64,000 bases of DNA, taken from positions 744,001 to 808,000 of the forward strand of contig JACKHF010000001.1 of the NCBI GenBank assembly GCA_020639155.1, read 5' to 3'. The DNA comes from Phycisphaeraceae bacterium. Lineage in GTDB: Bacteria; Planctomycetota; Phycisphaerae; Phycisphaerales; UBA1924. The position numbers were made by a program, and so were the translations under genes. The notes below the pieces were generated by a model. The model searched no databases. It was not told the DNA's origin and saw nothing but the letters and a program-made list of their open reading frames with translations. Positions 25,498-34,169 of the stretch are shown in pieces (position 1 is the stretch's first letter; each line of letters begins with the position of its first letter).

Positions 25498-26115
25498 ATG
25501 GCCAAGCCATCTGAGATTCACCTGCACGTGATCCGGGCTGCGCCCACGGAATGGGATGCGGTCGGCCGATGCTGCGGCGGATCGGAACTGCCTTGTGTTG
25601 AGTCAGCCCTGCTTGATCGTGCCAACGCGGCCGATCTGCTGCCAGCTGCAAAGGTCATCCTCCATGGGGACGAGGATGCCAGCAGACGGACCGCGCAGAT
25701 CATCGCATCCCGCATGCACATCAAGTCGCGCTCTGTCGCAGGCACCGAGGAGTTCCGGTACGGGTTGTGGGAAGGCATGCAGATCGAGCAGCTCGAAGAA
25801 CGCTATCCCACGGCGCTCGCGCAATGGAACGACGATCCGAGCTCGGTGATCGTACCACAGGGCGAACTGCTTGCTGAAGCGCAGGCGCGCATTGTCAGCT
25901 CACTCGCGCAGGCGTGCGCCAAGGCGAAGGAAACAGAGATCGCGGTGGTGCTCCGCCCGATCGCTGCTGCGCTGACACTCTGCTGGCTCAACGCCCAACC
26001 TATCTCGCAGTTGTGGGAGCAGGCAAAGTCGCTCGACATTGTCGCAGGCCCGTTCACGCTCGATCGTGCAGCACTGCGCAACGTGCGCACGCACTCGTGG
26101 GCGCACAGCGCGTAA
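25498..26115 (+). CDS. histidine-phosphatase-like protein lacking catalytic histidines
   Basis: The 205-residue product follows the phosphoglycerate mutase/histidine phosphatase fold. HLHVIRAAPTEWDAVGR at residues 8-24 aligns with the usual LVRHGETEWNxxGR, and EEFRYGLWEGMQIEQLEERY aligns with the E-x-x-x-G-x-WEG block. The catalytic RHG is RAA here (residues 13-15), and the second catalytic His region (usually SHGG) reads VVLRPIAAALTL. Both histidines thus appear lost, so a phosphatase or mutase reaction is not expected; a binding or regulatory role is inferred. ATG 25498 has GGAG 7 nt upstream. A terminator follows. Confidence 0.75.
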   Translation: MAKPSEIHLHVIRAAPTEWDAVGRCCGGSELPCVESALLDRANAADLLPAAKVILHGDEDASRRTAQIIASRMHIKSRSVAGTEEFRYGLWEGMQIEQLEERYPTALAQWNDDPSSVIVPQGELLAEAQARIVSSLAQACAKAKETEIAVVLRPIAAALTLCWLNAQPISQLWEQAKSLDIVAGPFTLDRAALRNVRTHSWAHSA

Positions 26116-26141
26116 GAACTCCATACCATGACAAACTAACT

Positions 26142-26173
26142 GGCCCGGAAGCTGATAACCTCCGGGCCTTATT
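26142..26173 (+). terminator. intrinsic terminator
   Basis: The 8-bp stem GGCCCGGA/TCCGGGCC has an 11-nt loop and is followed by TTATT. It lies between the pseudo-phosphatase gene and the convergent amidohydrolase gene. Confidence 0.85.
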
Positions 26174-26196
26174 CACTCATTCACAAGAGAATACGC

Positions 26197-27555
26197 CTAC
26201 CGCCCATTCAACTGTCGGTACTTCTCGCGATATTTGTCTGCAAGTTCCGTCTGCTTGTTCCGTAGATCGATCTCGCGCCCGCCAATGAACGCGTGCAGTG
26301 TGCGTGTTGCGATCTCAACTGGCGTGCCATCGGTCACGATCAGTGTCGCATCCTTGCCTGCCTCAATCGATCCGATGCGAGCATCAACACCCAGCAGTTG
26401 TGCTGCAGACAGTGTCATCGCGCGGATCGCGTCGTCCTCGTTCAATCCGAATGCGATGGCTTTCCCCGCGTGGTACGGCAGATTCCGATCGTGCGCAGGC
26501 TCCTCACCAGATGCGAGCGCCCAATGTATTCCCGCGTCTTGCAGCGCAAGCGGGAGTTTGTATGGCTCGTCATACGGCGAGTCGTCGCGGCGAGGATTCT
26601 TCAGCGTGCCTTCAATGATGACACCGACATTATTCGCTTTGAGGAGCTCTGCACACAATGGCGCATCTCGGCCACCAACGATAACGGGTCGCACTCCCTT
26701 CTCGATCGCCCACGACACAGCAGTCGTAATCTGCTCAAGTTCCTGCGCGAAGAGAAAGACGGGCTTTGCGGGCGCTTCGCCGTTCTCACCCGGAATGAAC
26801 GCCTGCATCGCTTCGAGTCCGATGTCTTCACGCTGGGTTGGATCTGCTTTGCGGGCTGCGCGATAAGCGATTGCCTGATCGAACATCGCATCAATGGTGT
26901 TGATGCGCTGCTGGCGCTGATTCGCCTGATCACCCTCGGACTGATTCATCCATGGCGCTCGCACAGAGAGCATGTTCGGCCAGTTAATAACAAGACCGGC
27001 GGTCTGATCGAGCGCCATGTCCTCCCACGTCCATCCGTCGAGCGACATCACACCCATACGGCCGGCAACCGTCCCGCCGACCGGGAACACACCAACGGTG
27101 AGAATGCCATTTGAACGTGTCACCGGGAGAAGTGTCGAGTCCGGATTCACCGCAGCGATCGCGCGCACCTCGGGCTTGATGTTGCCCGTCTCACGCGAAT
27201 CGACTGTTGCTGCAACCTGCCCGTGCTCGGTCAATCCAAGCTGCGTCACAGAGCTGATCAACCCAGGATACACATGCAGGTTCTGACCTCGAATCACCCT
27301 TGGTGACCCAGGTGCATTCTGCGGTTCGGGAATATCGACCACGCTCCCAACCCCGGTAATCCTGCCATTCTCGAATCGCACGTATCCGTTCTCGATAATG
27401 CCGTTGGACACCGTGTGAACGGTTGCACCATAGACAATGATCGGTTCTTTCTGTGGCGGCGCTTTCACACCAAGGTCCTGCGCGTGCGCAGTCGTTGCCA
27501 GAGCACCCAGCGCAACACCAACGAGCGTGCGCACGATTTGTGTTGCGTTCTTCAC
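26197..27555 (-). CDS. exported amidohydrolase-like protein without HxH metal site
   Basis: The 452-residue product has a signal peptide (IVRTLVGVALGALATTAHAQ). The fold follows imidazolonepropionase-type amidohydrolases: IIVYGATVHTVSNGIIENGYVRFENGRI (N-terminal sheet) and a C-terminal LSAAQLLGVDARIGSIEAGKDATLIVTDG. The strand that normally reads PGLIDxHxH reads YPGLISSVTQLGL, and the later metal His and Asp are not evident, so catalysis is doubtful. The GTG start (27555) overlaps the TGA of the upstream 1319-residue amidohydrolase gene by 4 nt, so the two are translationally coupled and the product may be its partner subunit. Confidence 0.85.
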   Translation of the reverse strand: MKNATQIVRTLVGVALGALATTAHAQDLGVKAPPQKEPIIVYGATVHTVSNGIIENGYVRFENGRITGVGSVVDIPEPQNAPGSPRVIRGQNLHVYPGLISSVTQLGLTEHGQVAATVDSRETGNIKPEVRAIAAVNPDSTLLPVTRSNGILTVGVFPVGGTVAGRMGVMSLDGWTWEDMALDQTAGLVINWPNMLSVRAPWMNQSEGDQANQRQQRINTIDAMFDQAIAYRAARKADPTQREDIGLEAMQAFIPGENGEAPAKPVFLFAQELEQITTAVSWAIEKGVRPVIVGGRDAPLCAELLKANNVGVIIEGTLKNPRRDDSPYDEPYKLPLALQDAGIHWALASGEEPAHDRNLPYHAGKAIAFGLNEDDAIRAMTLSAAQLLGVDARIGSIEAGKDATLIVTDGTPVEIATRTLHAFIGGREIDLRNKQTELADKYREKYRQLNGR

Positions 27556-30500
27556 TGGTCACCTCCCTGCATCATCATCGACTGGTACAACCCGCTCAGT
27601 CCGCAGCCGCATTCACCACGCACAGCATCCTCGATGCTCATGCCCCTGCGTATACGCTCAAGGTACAACTCACGCATGGATTCGGCATGCTCTTCACTCT
27701 CAAAGAATCGTGCGAATCCTCGTTCCTCTTCGGGTGGTCTACGCCTGCCCTGCCCTCGTCCGGGAGGACCGCCTGCAGGACGCGGACCACCTGCAGGTGC
27801 GTCGGCATCGTCGTCCTTCTTCTTGTCACCGGTGAGAATCTTCTGGATCAACCGCTCACGCTCGCGACGGATACGATCGCGATGCGCAGCGTCCTGCTCA
27901 AGTGAGAAGTACTCGCGTCCATCGATGAACACACGCTCGCACCGGGTGCGTGTCGAGAGCGGATTACCCGACCAGATCACGATGTCCGCGTCCTTTCCAG
28001 GTTCGAGCGAACCGACACGATTGTCGATCATTAACTGCTTCGCAGGGTTGATAGTAACAAACTTGAGTGCCTCGATCGGATCGACACCGCCGTACTTGAT
28101 AGCCTTCGTCGCTTCGGTATTCATGCGACGCGAGAGTTCGTCGTCGTCAGAGTTGAACGAGACAACAACACCCTGCTCATGCATGATCGCACCGTTATAC
28201 GGGATCGAGTCCTGCACCTCGATCTTGTATCCCCACCAGTCTGAGAACGACGATGCGCCGATCGCGTTCTCGCGGATTGCTTCTGCAACCTTGTACCCTT
28301 CGAGCACATGCTGGAATGTGCCGATTCTGAAGCCAAACTCCTGCGCCACCTTGCACAGCATGAAGATCTCGTCCTGTCGATACGAGTGGCAATGTACGAG
28401 ACGATCGCCGCGCAGAATCTCAGCGATTGCTTCAAGTTCAAGATCAACGCGGGGCGGGTTCTCGAACGCATTTGGTGTTTTGCGATACCGATCCCATTCT
28501 GCAGCATAATCACGAGCAGCAGTGAACCGGTCTCGGATGATTGACTCCACACCCATGCGTGTTTGTGGGTAGCGCCAGTTCATGTCCGGCCCCCAGTTGA
28601 CTGCACGCGGATTCTCACCGAGCGCGAACTTAATGCCCGGCTTTGCATTCTCGAAATGCGTCATTGTCGGATCGGGCACACCCCAACGGATCTTCTGCAC
28701 AACATTCTGCCCGCCGATGGCGTTCGCTGAACCGTGCAGCGTGTTCACAGTTGTTGTGCCGCCAGCAAGCTGTCGATACCAGTTGAGCGCATCGGGATCC
28801 GTGCCGTCTGCCATGCGCACTTCTGCTGTGATTGCCTGGCCACCCTCATTTGTGCCGGCAGACCATGTGCCGGTGTGTGAGTGACAATCGATCAATCCCG
28901 GCGTCACGTGCTTGCCCTTCGCATCAATCACAACCACGTTCGCGATCTCAGGCACAGTCGCGCTCGGACCAACGTAGCGGATCTTGCCGTCAGTGATTAG
29001 CACCGCGCCGTCCTGGATCACACTTGAGCCTGCGCACGTCCACACCATTGCGCCAGTGATCAGCACGTTCTTCTGGTCAGGAAGTGACGACATGGAGTAC
29101 GGCCCGAATGGATAGCCACCCAGATTTTCGGGAACTTCAGCGAGTTCGATCTTCTCTTCCGGTTCTTCACCAGGCTGTGTCACAACGATCTTCTCTGGAT
29201 CCTTTGGTGTCGCTGTCCAGTCGAATGACGTGTCGTTCCCGACACCCGCTCCTGTCCCGACGAGCCTGCCATCATGAAACTCCGCTGAAGACTTGAACTC
29301 GGCTTCGCCTTCCTTCGCGTTGAAGCGCACCGAACCGTTCGACCACACCTTCGCGTCTGAAATGGTCATCGCGTCGTTGTCTGGGAACGAAATATTCTGT
29401 CCCTTGATACGCAGCGTTGTTTCTTCACCCGCGAGCATCGCGGTCCAGTCGCCGTCGAGTTTGACGGTCGGTTCGCGCGTGCCTGTCCAGTTGAAAACGT
29501 TGCCGGAAGCATCGGTTCCTTTGCCAACCAGCGTCTTTGTATCGGGGTCATAGGTTGCAGATACTTTGTACTCGCCGGTGCCATCGTCCTCGTCTATAAG
29601 TGTGAACGAACACGATCCATCACGATTGATGACGACATCCTTTGCGTCGTTGTAGGCATCGCCTTCGATCCCCTCAACTTTGTCTCCCTTGACAACCATG
29701 AACATGTGGAACGCATCACCCACAGCGAGTTTCCACACGCCGTCAAGATCTGCTCGCTCGGGCAGTTTCTTCGCGGTCCACTGGAATGCACGACCATCGG
29801 GTCTCAGTCCTGACCCACGAATCGAGCTTCCCTGCACAACGCCCTGCATTGTGAAGTACCCATCCATGCCGAACTTTGCGTGATCGAACACGAAGGAAAT
29901 GTGATCGCCATCGCGGCTCACCTTCTCTGCCTTGACCTCAATGTCCTTCGGCTTCTCGCCAGCTTCCTTTGGCTCTGGATGCTCAACAACGGTGACACTC
30001 TTCCCGTCCTTGATCTGCAGCTCGAGATTGAACACACCGGCGAGTGTTGCATCCCAATCACCGTCGATCTCGTCATCCTTCGGCGCAGTGATCTCATGGC
30101 GAATGCCGTCAATCCATACATCCATGACCTTTGTTTTTTCCTTGAAGAGCTCGCCATCGGCAACGACGAAGCTGGCAATCTTGCCGCTCTCAACGGTGCC
30201 AAGCTTCCCTGCGACACCGAGCAGCTGCGCCGGCTCAATCGTCATCATCGCAAGCGCACGGTCTTCAGAAAGACCGTTCTTGATCGCAATACGCACGTTC
30301 TTCATGAAGTTTCCACGATTCCCGCCACCGCCACCACCAAACCGGCCTCCGCCGGCGCTCGATCGGCTTGTGGTCAGCACCACTTTCACCCCCGCAGCAT
30401 CGAGCCTGCGGGGATTTGTCGGCGCCTGCTCCCACGACATCAGTGTGCCCAGGTCGACGTTCTCTGCCTTTGCAACGCTTGAGACATCAGGCTCATCCGG

Positions 30501-31511
30501 GAATCGCAACGGCAGAATATACGGATATCCCTGTTCCTTGATCGCATCCAGGCGTTTGTACTCACTCCCCGAGCCGACGATCACAGCGTCGCGATCGAAC
30601 TCCTTTGCCAGCCTGCCCTCACGCAGCGCGTTGAGTTCGTCGTTTGACTCAAAGAACAGCGGAAGATTTCTGGATCGCGCAAGCGCATCAAGACAACTCG
30701 GGTCGAGATCGCGCGATGAACCAGTCGTGCGCGTGTGCGAACGCACGATGTCCTCGCGCCAGTCAGCATCAAGCAGTGTCTGTCGCACGAGCGCGATGGC
30801 ACCAACCTGCGAGCTTGGATATCGCTCGCCACCAGCGCCACCGCCGAATCCAATAGAATCAATGGACATGACCTGGAACGCGCTAGGCACATACACCGGC
30901 GCATCATCCTGCGAATCGTCGCTCGATCCTTCACCCAGCGACACGACCGCACCAGTGCCAGAAAAGTTGCCACCGGTCGGCGCAATCGCGGCTGCAACAA
31001 ACCCCATCCTTCGCAATGCAGATGCGTCACCACTGGAAACACCCGAGCCATCCAGCACCGAACGCTGGGGTGTCACACGTGTGTTCCAGTGCGCGCCGGG
31101 CGCGTTTGCATCAGGTGATGGTGCATCAACTTCAAGCCAGGGCTCGATCAATCCGGGATAGATGTGCATATCCGTGCCATCCCAGATCCGGCTCCCTCGC
31201 AGATCGAGTCGAGCGCGCGTGCCATCAACAACCTCGAGGATCTTGCCATTGTCGATCAGCACAATCGCGTTCTCGATGACTGTCCCGTTCCCGACGTGAA
31301 CTGTCGCTCCCGTGATCGCGTGACGCGATGGGGTCGCAGCGCGTGGACCATTCGGACGGTCAGCAAGCGGCGAGTCGGAGGTCTGCTGAGCAAACGTCGT
31401 GCCAGATAGTCCAATAATCGCAGTGCAGGTAAGTATGCATCTCCGCAAACCACTGTCCTTGTATGTGTTTGGTGTGCGCCATTTCTTTCTATTCCAGACT
31501 CCCCTGTCCAT
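27552..31511 (-). CDS. exported tandem amidohydrolase: degenerate domain, beta-repeat region, active-type domain
   Basis: The 1319-residue product starts at ATG 31511, with AGGAG 7 nt upstream, and is exported through a hydrophobic segment near residue 30. Domain 1 (about 45-420) is amidohydrolase-like but reads IYPGLIEPWLEVD where HxH is expected. Residues about 440-790 hold three beta-rich repeats (each DGxW...FxWT). Domain 2 (about 815-1200) has a full metal site: TPGLIDCHSHTG (His877, His879), LVHCHSYRQDE, IGTFQHVLEG and SFNSDDDELSR. A low-complexity Pro/Gly/Arg linker and a helical tail ending in CGCG follow. The substrate is unknown. It is coupled to the downstream amidohydrolase gene. 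Confidence 0.88.
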   Translation of the reverse strand: MDRGVWNRKKWRTPNTYKDSGLRRCILTCTAIIGLSGTTFAQQTSDSPLADRPNGPRAATPSRHAITGATVHVGNGTVIENAIVLIDNGKILEVVDGTRARLDLRGSRIWDGTDMHIYPGLIEPWLEVDAPSPDANAPGAHWNTRVTPQRSVLDGSGVSSGDASALRRMGFVAAAIAPTGGNFSGTGAVVSLGEGSSDDSQDDAPVYVPSAFQVMSIDSIGFGGGAGGERYPSSQVGAIALVRQTLLDADWREDIVRSHTRTTGSSRDLDPSCLDALARSRNLPLFFESNDELNALREGRLAKEFDRDAVIVGSGSEYKRLDAIKEQGYPYILPLRFPDEPDVSSVAKAENVDLGTLMSWEQAPTNPRRLDAAGVKVVLTTSRSSAGGGRFGGGGGGNRGNFMKNVRIAIKNGLSEDRALAMMTIEPAQLLGVAGKLGTVESGKIASFVVADGELFKEKTKVMDVWIDGIRHEITAPKDDEIDGDWDATLAGVFNLELQIKDGKSVTVVEHPEPKEAGEKPKDIEVKAEKVSRDGDHISFVFDHAKFGMDGYFTMQGVVQGSSIRGSGLRPDGRAFQWTAKKLPERADLDGVWKLAVGDAFHMFMVVKGDKVEGIEGDAYNDAKDVVINRDGSCSFTLIDEDDGTGEYKVSATYDPDTKTLVGKGTDASGNVFNWTGTREPTVKLDGDWTAMLAGEETTLRIKGQNISFPDNDAMTISDAKVWSNGSVRFNAKEGEAEFKSSAEFHDGRLVGTGAGVGNDTSFDWTATPKDPEKIVVTQPGEEPEEKIELAEVPENLGGYPFGPYSMSSLPDQKNVLITGAMVWTCAGSSVIQDGAVLITDGKIRYVGPSATVPEIANVVVIDAKGKHVTPGLIDCHSHTGTWSAGTNEGGQAITAEVRMADGTDPDALNWYRQLAGGTTTVNTLHGSANAIGGQNVVQKIRWGVPDPTMTHFENAKPGIKFALGENPRAVNWGPDMNWRYPQTRMGVESIIRDRFTAARDYAAEWDRYRKTPNAFENPPRVDLELEAIAEILRGDRLVHCHSYRQDEIFMLCKVAQEFGFRIGTFQHVLEGYKVAEAIRENAIGASSFSDWWGYKIEVQDSIPYNGAIMHEQGVVVSFNSDDDELSRRMNTEATKAIKYGGVDPIEALKFVTINPAKQLMIDNRVGSLEPGKDADIVIWSGNPLSTRTRCERVFIDGREYFSLEQDAAHRDRIRRERERLIQKILTGDKKKDDDADAPAGGPRPAGGPPGRGQGRRRPPEEERGFARFFESEEHAESMRELYLERIRRGMSIEDAVRGECGCGLSGLYQSMMMQGGDQ

Positions 31512-31675
31512 GCACAATCTCCTGTCTTTCGGGCACTTGCGCCCGCTGATGATTCACATCTCTCACTCGCCGATCACGCGAGAATCGCAGTGTACCGCAA
31601 ACAAAGCCTGTGCGGCGTCTACCATCGGTCCCATTTCTCACGTCACGGACCAATGCAAACGGACCTCAACCCAAC

Positions 31676-32896
31676 ATGATTCGCGATTTGCCAAAAGGAA
31701 ATGCTGTCATCGGCCAATCCGGCGGCCCCACGGCTGTCATCAACCAGTCGCTCGTTGGTGTCGTCGAGGGGCTTCAGACCGGGCTCTGCCATCAGGGCAT
31801 CGTTGATCGGATCCTTGGGATGCGTCATGCTGTCCGCGGGCTTACTCAGGATGATCTGGTTGACCTGACAGACGTGCCTGGTGATCGTCTGGAACGAATC
31901 GCACAGTCACCCTCGGCAGCACTCGGATCGACACGCGACAAGCCCGATGCTGTGTACTGCCAGCGCATAGCGGAAGCGTGCGCCCGGCACAACATCACGT
32001 ATTTCTTTTACATTGGTGGGAACGACTCGTCCGACGCGTGCCGAATTGTGTATGAACACGCCAAAGCACACGGGCACGATCTTCGCTGCTTCCATGTCCC
32101 CAAGACCGTTGATAACGATCTTGAGTGCAACGATCACACGCCAGGGTTTGCCAGCGCAGCACGCTTCGTCGCAACAGCGTTCCGTGCTGATGCCCTGGAT
32201 AACGCTGCACTCCCCGGAATCAAGATCAACATCGTCATGGGTCGGCACGCTGGGTTTCTAACTGCAGCGAGCGCATTGGCACGCCAGAGCGACGACGACG
32301 GTCCACATTTGATCTATCTGCCCGAAGTGCCGTTCGATGAGGACCGGTTCGTTGACGACGTGCAGCAGATGGTTACGAAGCACGGAAGATGCCAGATCGC
32401 GGTCAGTGAGGGCATCCAGGACGCATCGGGTGTTTCGATCGGCGCGAAGCTGATTGGTGGCGAGAAGGATGATCACGGGAACGTGCAGCTCTCTGGCTCC
32501 GGTGCGCTGGGTGACCAACTCGCAGAACTGCTGAAGAAACGACTGCCAAAGATCGACGGAAAACCACCGCGTGTTCGCTCGGACACGTTCGGATATCTCC
32601 AGCGTTGCTGGCCGGACGCATCGCGCGTCGATCAGAACGAAGCCCGCGATTGCGGCCGATTTGCTGCAAAGCTCGCAGCAGATGGATACACGAACGGGTC
32701 GGTTGCAGTTGTCCGCACGAGCCGGACTGGCGAGCCATACGCATCGGAATGCACACGCGTCGAGTTGACAGATGTCGCTGCCAAGACGCGCCACATGCCG
32801 GAACGCTTCATCGAAGGACACAACAATGTGTCTCGCGCATTTATCGAGTATTGCAGACCGCTGGTTGGTGAACTTCCGGTGGTCGATCGGTTCTGA
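31676..32896 (+). CDS. 6-phosphofructokinase, pyrophosphate-type
   Basis: The 406-residue product has GQSGGPTAVINQSLVG at the N-terminus, YIGGNDSSDACRIV (about residue 107) and PKTVDNDLECNDHTPGF. The Asp after GGN and the Lys of PKTVDND are the residues linked to pyrophosphate rather than ATP as phosphate donor, so it is called diphosphate-fructose-6-phosphate phosphotransferase. It acts in the cytoplasm in glycolysis and gluconeogenesis. ATG 31676 is the first start next to the conserved block; no clear Shine-Dalgarno or -10 box is seen. It is divergent from the tandem amidohydrolase. Confidence 0.9.
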   Translation: MIRDLPKGNAVIGQSGGPTAVINQSLVGVVEGLQTGLCHQGIVDRILGMRHAVRGLTQDDLVDLTDVPGDRLERIAQSPSAALGSTRDKPDAVYCQRIAEACARHNITYFFYIGGNDSSDACRIVYEHAKAHGHDLRCFHVPKTVDNDLECNDHTPGFASAARFVATAFRADALDNAALPGIKINIVMGRHAGFLTAASALARQSDDDGPHLIYLPEVPFDEDRFVDDVQQMVTKHGRCQIAVSEGIQDASGVSIGAKLIGGEKDDHGNVQLSGSGALGDQLAELLKKRLPKIDGKPPRVRSDTFGYLQRCWPDASRVDQNEARDCGRFAAKLAADGYTNGSVAVVRTSRTGEPYASECTRVELTDVAAKTRHMPERFIEGHNNVSRAFIEYCRPLVGELPVVDRF

Positions 32897-32941
32897 ACTC
32901 CTTTGTTCTCGTTCATTCCTGAGTTTCCACGGAGCACCCCT

Positions 32942-34045
32942 GTGCCCCTGATGCCGATTGTCATGTTTGTTGTGGGGCTTGCTGTGCTGCTGGTCGGCGC
33001 AGACCTGCTCATTCGCGGCGCGGTGTCGCTGGCAAAGGCGCTGGGGATTCCCACGCTGATCATTGGGCTCACCGTTGTTGCGTTCGGCACAAGCGCCCCC
33101 GAACTCGCTGCTGGCATTACTGCTGTGCTTGCTGACAAAGGCGATATCAACATTGGCAATGTTGTTGGCTCGAACATCGCCAATGTCGGTTTGATTCTCG
33201 GATTCACAGCCGTCATCTATCCGGTGGTGTGCCACGTGCGCGCTATCAGACTTGAAGTGCCGATCATGATCGGTGTCGGTGTGCTTGGATATGTACTCAT
33301 GGTGCATGAGGCACAACTGACACGCATTGATGCTTCCATCCTGCTTGCCGGTCTTGTGGGATACATCTCGCTGATTCTGATTCTGGCAAAGCGCGATCGA
33401 GCCAAAGCAGCAAGGCATGCAGCAGAAATACGCGAACAACACGAACAGCAGATTCGTGACGCTGTCGATACACAGCCAGATGAATCAGGAACACGTCCGG
33501 CACATATTGATGACGAATCCGAATCGGAGTACGACCCACGCACGGATTCAATTGATTTAGATCTGACCGATCCGCTTGCGATTGATGCCGTTGGATATCC
33601 GCTTCCGGTCTGCATCGTGTTTGTTGTGCTTGGGCTGGCCGGTTTGATCTTCGGCTCGGACTGGATGGTCCATGGCGCGGTGAAGATTGCTGGAGAGTTT
33701 GGCGTGCCCGAGTCGGTCATCGCGCTGACGATGGTCGCGTTCGGCACAAGTGTGCCCGAGCTTGCTGCAGCATTCATGGCCGCGCGCAAACACGAGCCCG
33801 ATCTTGTCATCGGGAACATCGTCGGATCCAACATCTTCAACATCCTGTGTGTGCTCGGTGTCACTGCATTCGTCGCACCGATCAACACACCGGAATCGGT
33901 TTTCGGACGCGACGGTCCCATGATGATTCTGCTCTCAGCGTTGATGCTCCCACTCATGATCCGCAAGGGGCGCGTCGGCAGGGGTGAAGGCTTCATTCTT
34001 CTTGCGCTTTACGTGGGATACATCATCGCAACCATCCTCATGTAA
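32942..34045 (+). CDS. calcium/sodium antiporter (CaCA family)
   Basis: The 367-residue membrane protein has two inverted halves. Each carries the alpha-repeat motifs: TVVAFGTSAPELAAGI with IGNVVGSNIANVGLIL, and TMVAFGTSVPELAAAF with IGNIVGSNIFNILCVL. The conserved acidic residues of the GTSxPE motifs are the ion ligands. A cytoplasmic loop of about 70 charged residues separates the halves (residues 150-220). It should exchange Ca2+ for Na+ or H+. GTG 32942 is chosen because GGAG lies 7 nt upstream; the annotated frame also opens at TTG 32903. Confidence 0.93.
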   Translation: MPLMPIVMFVVGLAVLLVGADLLIRGAVSLAKALGIPTLIIGLTVVAFGTSAPELAAGITAVLADKGDINIGNVVGSNIANVGLILGFTAVIYPVVCHVRAIRLEVPIMIGVGVLGYVLMVHEAQLTRIDASILLAGLVGYISLILILAKRDRAKAARHAAEIREQHEQQIRDAVDTQPDESGTRPAHIDDESESEYDPRTDSIDLDLTDPLAIDAVGYPLPVCIVFVVLGLAGLIFGSDWMVHGAVKIAGEFGVPESVIALTMVAFGTSVPELAAAFMAARKHEPDLVIGNIVGSNIFNILCVLGVTAFVAPINTPESVFGRDGPMMILLSALMLPLMIRKGRVGRGEGFILLALYVGYIIATILM

Positions 34046-34169
34046 GCGCCCGGTTCTCTGCGATCTTGATGCACATGCACGCCAAACGTGTCGATGGACC
34101 TGTGTTGTCAGTCTGCGCATCGCATATTTGTTTCCGGACGATGCTGTATCACAGGAGCATTCGCGGTTC

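Noticed and set aside
26293..27114. 273-codon plus-strand frame antisense to the amidohydrolase gene
   Set aside because: It has no recognised domain, and the minus strand carries a clear signal peptide and amidohydrolase motifs.
32258..33442. 394-codon minus-strand frame across the phosphofructokinase/antiporter border
   Set aside because: It is rich in His/Asn/Cys with no domain and spans two well-defined plus-strand genes, so it is an antisense shadow.
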